This document shows, piece after piece, positions 7,180 through 12,556 of a stretch of DNA of 12,556 bases. The notes beneath the pieces were generated by a model that saw only the letters and a program-made list of their open reading frames with translations, made no database searches and was not told the origin of the DNA. This stretch comes from Ignavibacteriaceae bacterium (lineage in GTDB: Bacteria; Bacteroidota; Ignavibacteria; Ignavibacteriales; Ignavibacteriaceae). The DNA lies in the NCBI GenBank assembly GCA_022865965.1, contig JALHTS010000494.1:1-12556 (forward strand), given 5' to 3'. Made by a program: the position numbers and the translations under genes. Position 1 is the stretch's first letter; each line of letters opens with the position of its first letter.

Positions 7180-8511
7180 ATGCAAAAAAAAGTTGCGCTA
7201 CATACTTTAGGCTGCAAGCTGAATTTCTCCGAAACTTCAACAATCGGGAAAGAATTTCTGTTGAAAGGATTTGAAATTGTTGACTTTAAAGATAAAGCCG
7301 ATGTCTATGTGTTTAATACATGCACAGTTACACAAAACGCCGAGCGTGAATGCCGCCAGTTAGTTCGTCGTGCACTTAGAAGTAATCCGCAAGCTTATGT
7401 AATTGTAACCGGATGCTATGCACAACTTCGACCCGAACAGATTGCTGCAATTGAAGGTGTTGATGCTGTTCTTGGAAGCAGTGAAAAGTTCAAAATATTT
7501 TCTCTCCTCGACGATTTTGAAAAGAAAGAATTATCCTGCATTTATGTTTCACCAACCGAAGAATTAAACAATCAATTTGGACTTGCTTCATCATCGGATG
7601 CTGACTCAAGAACACGGGCTTACTTTAAAATTCAGGATGGATGCGATTATAAATGTTCATTTTGTACAATTCCTCTTGCACGCGGATTAAGTAGAAGTAT
7701 GAATCCTGATCTCGTCGTCTCAGAATTTAAAAACTTAATTGGTCAAGGTTATAAAGAAGTTATTCTTACAGGTGTGAATGTCGGTGATTACGGAAAATCG
7801 TTTGATATTGATTTATTCAAACTTCTTCTAAAATTAATAAATGTTGATGGCGATTTTAGAATAAGAATAAGTTCTATTGAACCGAATTTATTAACTGATG
7901 AAATAATTGAACTAACCGCAAAGAGTGAAAAACTGTGTAATCATTTCCACATTCCTCTGCAGAGTGGCAACCCGGCAATACTTAAAGCAATGCAGCGAAG
8001 ATATAAAGTTGAAGACTATCATCGTATTATTCACAAAGTAAAAGGAATTATTCCTGATGCTGGAATTGGTGTTGATGTAATAGTTGGTTTTCCCGGAGAA
8101 ACTGAAGAAAATTTCTTAGAAACATATGATTTCCTGAGTGATCTTCCAATTTCTTATCTGCACGTATTTACTTACTCAGAAAGACCAGATACAAAAGCAA
8201 TTGCTCTTCCTGATAAAGTTGATAACTCTGAAAGAAAAAGAAGAAATAGTATGCTTCGAATCCTTAGTGAAAAGAAAAGAAATTTGTTTTATAATGAAAT
8301 GATAGGAAAAGATCTCAAAGTTTTATTTGAATCAGAAAACATTGATGGGATGATTAAAGGATTTTCATCTAACTACGTTAGAGTTGAAAACAAATTTAAT
8401 CCGAATATCATTAATGAATTTTCTATTGTAAATGTTACTAAAGTAAATGAGGTTTTATGCGAAGGAAATTTAAAAGAGATTAAAAAATCAGTTGCATCAG
8501 AGATTGTATAA
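7180..8511 (+). CDS. mtaB: tRNA (t6A37) methylthiotransferase MtaB
   Basis: Radical SAM methylthiotransferase that converts t6A37 to ms2t6A37 in ANN-decoding tRNAs, stabilising codon-anticodon pairing. The N-terminal MTTase domain opens with HTLGCKLNFSET, the signature that separates MtaB from MiaB and RimO. Its three 4Fe-4S ligands are C12, C48 (FNTCTVT) and C79 (VTGCYAQ). The radical SAM cluster is CDYKCSFC (C155, C159, C162). Further family motifs are EVILTGVNVGDYG, RISSIEP, HIPLQSGN and VDVIVGFPGE. The last roughly 65 residues fit a TRAM RNA-binding domain. At 443 aa the length is normal. ATG 7180 is chosen because it places the first Cys correctly; no Shine-Dalgarno is seen. A terminator sits just upstream, so it is probably not part of the rpsA transcript except by readthrough. 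Confidence 0.95.
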   Translation: MQKKVALHTLGCKLNFSETSTIGKEFLLKGFEIVDFKDKADVYVFNTCTVTQNAERECRQLVRRALRSNPQAYVIVTGCYAQLRPEQIAAIEGVDAVLGSSEKFKIFSLLDDFEKKELSCIYVSPTEELNNQFGLASSSDADSRTRAYFKIQDGCDYKCSFCTIPLARGLSRSMNPDLVVSEFKNLIGQGYKEVILTGVNVGDYGKSFDIDLFKLLLKLINVDGDFRIRISSIEPNLLTDEIIELTAKSEKLCNHFHIPLQSGNPAILKAMQRRYKVEDYHRIIHKVKGIIPDAGIGVDVIVGFPGETEENFLETYDFLSDLPISYLHVFTYSERPDTKAIALPDKVDNSERKRRNSMLRILSEKKRNLFYNEMIGKDLKVLFESENIDGMIKGFSSNYVRVENKFNPNIINEFSIVNVTKVNEVLCEGNLKEIKKSVASEIV

Positions 8512-8535
8512 CCATAAAATTGAAATAAAAAATTT

Positions 8536-9276
8536 ATGAAAAATATTATTCTTGCCTTTTTCATCATTACAACTGCACTTTATTCTCAAACAGATTCTTA
8601 TCAATCTTTTTACGAGCTTAAACAAAGTATTAAAACAGAAATTAATAACAACGAAATAGAATCGTCATTTAATTTTAATACTGATATAAAATCTGGCAGG
8701 AAGAAAACAGGACTAGCAATTATTTATTCTTTATTACTTCCGGGAATGGGAGAACTTTATGCTGAATCATACAGCAGCGGAATGTACTTTACCATTGCCG
8801 AAGGTGTTTTATGGGGCACTTATATCGGAATGAATACTTATGGCAACTGGCAAAAAGACAGATATGAAAGTTACGCCATTACTGAAGCGGGAATTAATCC
8901 GGATGGAAAAGATGAAGATTATTATTCTCGTTTAGGAATTTATTCGAGTATTGATCAATATAACGATCAGAAAGCATTAGAAAGAAATTTTGATGAGATG
9001 TATGATCCGGATTTGTATTACTGGAAGTGGGATACTACAGAAGAAAGGCGTACTTACCGTGATATGTGGATTTCGAGTGAACAGACTTTTAATGGTTTAA
9101 GATTCGTGATCGGTGCTATGATTGTAAACAGATTAGCAAGTGCGATTAATGCTGTTAGATTAGTTGCCCGGTATAACAATAATCTCGAAGAACAAAGCTG
9201 GAATGTTTCCGTGGGGACAATTAATCATCCCAATCTTCCGACATCATTAAGTTTAAATTTTTATACCGCTTTTTAA
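8536..9276 (+). CDS. Secreted/membrane protein of unknown function (DUF5683-like)
   Basis: A 246-aa protein I do not recognise with certainty. It starts with a signal peptide (MKNIILAFFIITTALYSQ, cleavage likely near residues 16-18, no lipobox Cys). A short polar stretch is followed by two hydrophobic segments (about 58-75, IIYSLLLPGMGELYAES, and 80-100) and a charged, Tyr-rich middle (103-180: YYSRLGIYSSIDQY, RRTYRDMW). A third hydrophobic segment lies at about 187-210 (LRFVIGAMIVNRLASAINAV). The 'LLPGMGELY' motif and the C-terminal 'YRD...G..IVNRLASAINAV' pattern resemble the small Bacteroidota envelope proteins grouped as DUF5683, but this is pattern memory, not a search. It starts 24 nt after mtaB without a Shine-Dalgarno, so it is probably cotranscribed with it. 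Likely localised to the inner membrane or periplasm. Confidence 0.75.
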   Translation: MKNIILAFFIITTALYSQTDSYQSFYELKQSIKTEINNNEIESSFNFNTDIKSGRKKTGLAIIYSLLLPGMGELYAESYSSGMYFTIAEGVLWGTYIGMNTYGNWQKDRYESYAITEAGINPDGKDEDYYSRLGIYSSIDQYNDQKALERNFDEMYDPDLYYWKWDTTEERRTYRDMWISSEQTFNGLRFVIGAMIVNRLASAINAVRLVARYNNNLEEQSWNVSVGTINHPNLPTSLSLNFYTAF

Positions 9277-9278
9277 TA

Positions 9279-9302
9279 AAGGATCGATTTCGTACGATCC
9301 TT
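9279..9302. terminator. Probable bidirectional terminator between convergent genes
   Basis: AAGGATCG (9279-9286) and CGATCCTT (9295-9302) form a perfect 8-bp stem with an 8-nt loop. It lies 2 nt after the stop at 9276 and 27 nt before the stop of the minus-strand peptidase. On the plus strand it is followed by TTAATTATT; on the minus strand by TTATTAAAAA. Both tails are AT-rich but neither is a clean T-tract, so efficiency is uncertain. Confidence 0.65.
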
Positions 9303-9329
9303 AATTATTCATATCAACAAAGCATAAAA

Positions 9330-11111
9330 TTATCTAAGTAAAACCATTTTCTTAGTTTCAGAATAGCTACCTGTTTTAAGTTGATAGAAATAGATACCTG
9401 ATGCTGGACCTTGCCTACCGGCAGGCAGGTTTTGGATGCTTGATGCTGGTCCACCTTTAACGGAGAATTCAACTTCATAACTTCCTGCAGGTTTATACTC
9501 ATTGACAAGTGTGGCAACCTCCCTGCCAAGAATATTATAAACCTTTAATGTCACCTGACCGCTTACCGGTAACTGATAACTGATTACTGTGCTTGGATTA
9601 AAAGGATTTGGATAGTTTTGTGCAAGTTTAAATTCGTAAGGTGCTTCTGTATCATTTGTTTCAACTGAAACCGGATCAGTCGGAGTCATTTGAACATTCA
9701 ATTCAGTAACCGAGAAATATGAATCTAAAACAATATTGTTTATGGTGGTATCATTGTATCCGGTTGATTGAAATTTGAACGAATAATTACCCGGCTCTAA
9801 CATTCTTAAATAGAATCCTGTAACTGAATCAGACCACACTTCTGAATTATCAATATCATGTTCTTCAACTGTAATTTTTGCTTTAAGCGGATCTCCAAAA
9901 TTATCTGTCACGCTTCCTTTAACACCGTAAAGAACTGATTCCATATAATTCAGAAGAGAACGTTTATTATATTCCCAATGAGCCGGAAGCTCATCGGCAG
10001 GAATAAGATGTACATCTGAAATTTCTATTGTTACTTCTCTACCCCAGGTATAATAATTAGTATAATCCTGTCTCCCACCTGTAATTATATACCAATCTCC
10101 ACCGTTTGTAATTCCATCATCATATAAGTTCATATAATTTTGCGGACTGTATAGCTGACATGTATCAGCATACAAATGTGAGATAAACTGATACCAGGTT
10201 TGATCAGCGTGAATAACAACAGTATCAGTTCCCTCATTACTCCAACTATCCCAGGGATAATTTACAATTTCAGCTCCGCCATGAAAATTGGCAATCAATA
10301 AAAAGTTATTTAATTCCTGAATATTTCTAAATACTGTTGTTTCCGGTTGCTGGTTTGGATTGACTCCATAAATAGGATCTGGAAAATTTCTATTCAAATC
10401 GTAAACATTATAATTATACCTTGTTGCGCCATAAACCGTACTATCACCCGAGTGATAAGTTCCGTCAGGATTAGCAAGCGGATTAATCCATATCTCTATA
10501 TTGTCGATAAGATTCTTGATCCTAATATCTGCGCTATAACTGGTTACTAATGAGTCTATCAAACGGAGCATTAAAACATAACCGGTAGTTTCATCTCCAT
10601 GCATTGTGGAAGTATACATAAACTGCGGTTCAGGTTCTCTTTGATTAACATTATCTGAAATTTTTACAAACAGAATTTTTCTTCCGAGAACAGAATTTCC
10701 GGCATCGATGATTTGACAAATATCGGGATAGATGGCCGCAAACTGGTACATCATACTTACATAAGTATCATATGTCGGATATACATCCCACTCGGTAATT
10801 GATTGAATTTTGTTGCTCATTACCGGTTGAATCATTTTTCCTGGATGTGTTAATGCTTCGAATTCATATCCAAGCGAAAGAAAATCATTAAATTCTTTTT
10901 CATTTGCATAAGCAAAAACTTTTAATCCGATTACATTATCAATTGAAATAATATTTGTAATACGTTTTAGTTCTGTTTTATCTGATATGTTAAATGTAAA
11001 ATAAATTTCCGGATTATCCTGAAAATATTTTCTATCGAATTGCTGTGCTGTAACTGAAAGTGAAAGAGAAATCATCAGAAGAATGGAATAAAAAAGTCGG
11101 AAAGATTTCAT
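9330..11111 (-). CDS. Secreted M14 zinc carboxypeptidase with T9SS type A sorting domain
   Basis: Predicted extracellular or surface-bound metallocarboxypeptidase removing C-terminal residues from peptides. Its 593 residues contain a signal peptide (1-22, ending SVTAQ), then a prodomain-like region (about 35-100). The M14 catalytic domain (about 115-390) has zinc ligands H171 and E174 (STMHGDE) and H277 (NFHGG), substrate-binding NPDG (214-217) and LNRNFP (R241, N242), and catalytic E363 in TIEISD. All key residues are present, so it should be active. A carboxypeptidase regulatory-like beta domain follows (about 396-475), then a type IX sorting domain (about 498-593) with NYPNPFNPST, VYNILGREVATLVNE and a C-terminal ETKKMVLLR. 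A 14-residue in-frame insertion (GGPASSIQNLPAGRQ region) splits the sorting domain. The start at 11111 has AAGGG 5 nt upstream (11117-11121). Transport by the T9SS is inferred; no T9SS machinery gene is in the window. Confidence 0.95.
   Translation of the reverse strand: MKSFRLFYSILLMISLSLSVTAQQFDRKYFQDNPEIYFTFNISDKTELKRITNIISIDNVIGLKVFAYANEKEFNDFLSLGYEFEALTHPGKMIQPVMSNKIQSITEWDVYPTYDTYVSMMYQFAAIYPDICQIIDAGNSVLGRKILFVKISDNVNQREPEPQFMYTSTMHGDETTGYVLMLRLIDSLVTSYSADIRIKNLIDNIEIWINPLANPDGTYHSGDSTVYGATRYNYNVYDLNRNFPDPIYGVNPNQQPETTVFRNIQELNNFLLIANFHGGAEIVNYPWDSWSNEGTDTVVIHADQTWYQFISHLYADTCQLYSPQNYMNLYDDGITNGGDWYIITGGRQDYTNYYTWGREVTIEISDVHLIPADELPAHWEYNKRSLLNYMESVLYGVKGSVTDNFGDPLKAKITVEEHDIDNSEVWSDSVTGFYLRMLEPGNYSFKFQSTGYNDTTINNIVLDSYFSVTELNVQMTPTDPVSVETNDTEAPYEFKLAQNYPNPFNPSTVISYQLPVSGQVTLKVYNILGREVATLVNEYKPAGSYEVEFSVKGGPASSIQNLPAGRQGPASGIYFYQLKTGSYSETKKMVLLR
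9393..9452 (-). repeat. Palindromic repeat inserted in frame in the sorting domain, with flanking direct repeats
   Basis: A 20-nt palindrome (9410-9429, centre 9419/9420; one mismatch and one G.T pair) is bracketed by two 18-nt direct copies at 9393-9410 and 9435-9452 that match at 15 of 18 positions. The period is 42 nt, exactly 14 codons, so the peptidase frame is kept. On the coding strand the core reads LPAGRQ, flanked by GPASS and GPASG. Uninterrupted sorting domains normally run straight from the 'YEVEF' strand to 'SGIYFYQL'. The arrangement suggests a small mobile palindrome or a duplication around it; identity as a dispersed genomic repeat is inference. Confidence 0.75.
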
Positions 11112-11138
11112 AGCAACCCTTGAAGATATATGTTATAC

Positions 11139-11159
11139 ATAACTCTAATTATTAGTTAT
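11139..11159 (-). other. Weak hairpin between the NYN nuclease gene and the M14 peptidase gene
   Basis: ATAACT (11139-11144) pairs with AGTTAT (11154-11159) around a 9-nt AT loop, in the 86-nt gap between the minus-strand genes. The stem is almost all A-T and no T-tract follows on the minus strand, so it could be a weak terminator, a leader structure or chance in AT-rich DNA. I see no convincing promoter in the gap. Confidence 0.25.
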
Positions 11160-11197
11160 TTCTACAATCAAAATATAGATAATATTTTATTAGAAAT

Positions 11198-11644
11198 TTA
11201 TTCAACACCAAACAATTTCTTAAACTCGTCTGAGTTTTTCATTGATTCTATAATGCTGTTCTCTTCATCAGTATTTTGTGATGAATTAATATCTTTTATA
11301 AAATCTTCGCTGTTTTTAACGGCACAACTGCAAACATGTGCAAACTCTTTTAGATTATTATCGGAGGAAATAAGAGTTATATTTTTTCTGTTCGATGATC
11401 TTTCAATCTCATCTTTAACTAGTTCATCAGCTGTACGATTTTCAGAATAAACAATTTTTATCCCGGATATTTTTATAGGAAGATTTTTATGTCCGTCAAA
11501 ATGAAGAGTTACTTTAACTTTCTTTTTTGAAAAATATCTTTCAAGCATGAAAGCAAGCTTTTCGCGTTCAGCATTTTTATCCTTCGATTTAACAGAACTC
11601 ATTTTACCGATCAGGTTATTGCCATCAATAATATAATGAAGCAT
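11198..11644 (-). CDS. YacP-like NYN-domain ribonuclease
   Basis: A 148-aa PIN-like (NYN/YacP) protein, predicted metal-dependent endoribonuclease in the cytoplasm; the Bacillus relative Rae1 cleaves mRNA at the ribosome. Seen: N-terminal MLHYIIDGNNLIG with the first acidic residue D7 of the DGNN motif, then VTLHFDGHK, the VYSENRTADELVKDEIE segment supplying further acidic residues, and LISSDNNLKEFAHVCSCAVKNSEDF, the SD-x(n)-A-x(n)-S-x2-F pattern of the family. The C-terminus is a polar, acidic tail ending KKLFGVE. The start is fixed by AAGGAAG (11651-11657) 6 nt upstream of ATG 11644. That site lies within the last codons of the upstream gene, whose stop is 2 nt away, so the two are probably translationally coupled. 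The substrate is unknown. Confidence 0.85.
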   Translation of the reverse strand: MLHYIIDGNNLIGKMSSVKSKDKNAEREKLAFMLERYFSKKKVKVTLHFDGHKNLPIKISGIKIVYSENRTADELVKDEIERSSNRKNITLISSDNNLKEFAHVCSCAVKNSEDFIKDINSSQNTDEENSIIESMKNSDEFKKLFGVE

Positions 11645-11646
11645 AA

Positions 11647-12556
11647 TTATCTTCCTTCATAAAACTGATCGCGTTTGGTTAATTTAAGATCCTGCAATTG
11701 CGGTGCTTTCACTCTTATTTCAAGATAGTAACCTCGCACTGTTCCAATCGGATTCCATGTGAAGTTCATTATCCAGCAATGGAGATCTCTGGAAATTCTT
11801 ACTTGCGGTGCCGCAAATTCTTTTCTCACTAAATCGTAGTTAGCTGCAACAGAAAATTTCCAACTTGGCGTAAGATTGAAATCCAGACTTCCACTTACAT
11901 TTGATGATTTGAAAATTCTGCTTGGATCACTTCTGCTTTCTGTAAAGTTATAATTAAGAGATAAACTCCAGGGAATTTCAAAATCCGGATCAATATCTTT
12001 GTTTCCATAAATTCCCTGAAAGCCATTATTGAAAGATTCGTCCAGCACTCTATCTTCAGGCGCTAATCCTGAGGTAGAAATTTTTTCACTGCTTCCTTTC
12101 AAACGGTCACCTGAAATTGATGTTGAAAGCGAAACATTAAAATTTGTCATTCTCATTAAACCTTTGCCTTCATCAATCAGAAACCTATTAATTTTTCTTC
12201 CTTCAGGACTTACATCGTAAAACGTAAAATTTGTTCCCCCAGAAAAGTTTAAGAAAGAGCCAACCTGGGTTCTGTAATTAACATTCAAATCAGATAGGCG
12301 TAAACTGTCTGCAGCAAAATTGTAGCTTGTACTAGCATTAAGATTTAGAAGTTGAATTTTTTCTGCTTTAGAAGTTGTATCTGTGGGATCCACAACTGTT
12401 TTCATTTCAAAAAGATTGGAAACCGAAAAAGATATGCTTTGCTGTTCGCCTCTTGAAGCTCCTCCGAATATTTCTCTTTCATATTTGCTGTAAAGAATTT
12501 CTTCGCCTGCCAGGTTTGTATAAGAATTATAATATCCCCAAAACGGTTTTGAAAAA
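11647..12556 (-). CDS. lptD: LptD-like outer-membrane LPS assembly protein, C-terminal part (cut by window end)
   Basis: LptD is the outer-membrane beta-barrel that inserts lipopolysaccharide into the outer leaflet with LptE. The frame is open from the window end (nt 12555) through an internal Met at 12403-12405 to TAA 11647-11649; about 302 C-terminal residues are present. The sequence is a series of alternating amphipathic beta-strands with aromatic residues. It carries features of Bacteroidota-type LptD barrels: SISFSVSNLFEMK, the LNASTSYNFAADSLRLSD strand pair, LTPSWKFSVAANYDL, and near the end RDLHCW (nt 11773-11790), then W-N-P-I-G, and IRVKAPQLQDLKLTKR. The N-terminal OstA-like domain lies outside the window. 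Recognition rests on these motifs from memory; a generic porin-like barrel is less likely because of RDLHCW plus LQDLKL. Confidence 0.85.
   Translation of the reverse strand, partial: FSKPFWGYYNSYTNLAGEEILYSKYEREIFGGASRGEQQSISFSVSNLFEMKTVVDPTDTTSKAEKIQLLNLNASTSYNFAADSLRLSDLNVNYRTQVGSFLNFSGGTNFTFYDVSPEGRKINRFLIDEGKGLMRMTNFNVSLSTSISGDRLKGSSEKISTSGLAPEDRVLDESFNNGFQGIYGNKDIDPDFEIPWSLSLNYNFTESRSDPSRIFKSSNVSGSLDFNLTPSWKFSVAANYDLVRKEFAAPQVRISRDLHCWIMNFTWNPIGTVRGYYLEIRVKAPQLQDLKLTKRDQFYEGR

Noticed and set aside
7184..7191. A8 run at codons 2-4 of mtaB as a frameshift or slippage switch
   Set aside because: A phase-variation role is possible in principle, but one A8 run at a gene start in AT-rich DNA is not enough evidence.
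11130..11450. 106-aa plus-strand ORF opposite the NYN nuclease gene
   Set aside because: It is antisense to a recognisable conserved protein, low in complexity, and has no ribosome binding site.
1..12556. Search for CRISPR, tRNA, rRNA, IS element, phage or defence system
   Set aside because: No regular repeat array, tRNA-like cloverleaf, transposase, integrase or defence-type domain is visible; genes are packed closely with ordinary functions.

Overview
The window looks like chromosomal DNA of an AT-rich, Gram-negative member of the Bacteroidota/Ignavibacteriota/Chlorobiota group, most likely Ignavibacteria-like. The evidence is a secreted peptidase ending in a type IX secretion sorting domain with the 'NYPNPFNPST...' and 'LGREVATLVNE' signatures, an LptD of the Bacteroidota kind, and a palindromic repeat encoding 'LPAGRQ' inside the sorting domain. 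The taxonomic call is inference from protein style; no rRNA is present. The content is almost entirely housekeeping genes. There is no CRISPR array, phage, transposase, tRNA or rRNA gene, no toxin-antitoxin pair and no gap longer than about 100 bp.

Plus-strand block (1-9276). The window opens inside lon (ATP-dependent protease, N-terminus cut off). Two tandem stop codons are followed at once by a TTG-started free methionine-(R)-sulfoxide reductase (GAF type), and 6 nt later by dnaX (DNA polymerase III gamma/tau). A 77-nt gap leads to cmk (cytidylate kinase). A 95-nt leader containing a nested hairpin and a strong Shine-Dalgarno leads to rpsA (six-domain ribosomal protein S1). A clear intrinsic terminator follows rpsA. 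Only 18 nt later comes mtaB (tRNA t6A methylthiotransferase), then a secreted/membrane protein of unknown function. A hairpin between the convergent gene ends at 9276 and 9330 probably terminates both.

Minus-strand block (9330-12556, read right to left). The C-terminal part of an LptD-like outer-membrane LPS assembly protein (cut by the window end) is followed after 2 nt by a YacP-like NYN-domain ribonuclease. After 86 nt comes an M14 zinc carboxypeptidase carrying a signal peptide, a prodomain-like region, the full catalytic set, a carboxypeptidase regulatory-like domain and a T9SS type A sorting domain.

The genes cover protein quality control and oxidative repair (lon, msrC), replication (dnaX), nucleotide supply and translation (cmk, rpsA, mtaB), and the cell envelope (lptD, M14 peptidase). 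I found no convincing new multi-gene system. The points most worth checking are small: possible frameshift sites at the exact domain boundary of dnaX, a repeat inserted in frame in the sorting domain, the rpsA leader structure, and a probable amber truncation of the S1 tail.
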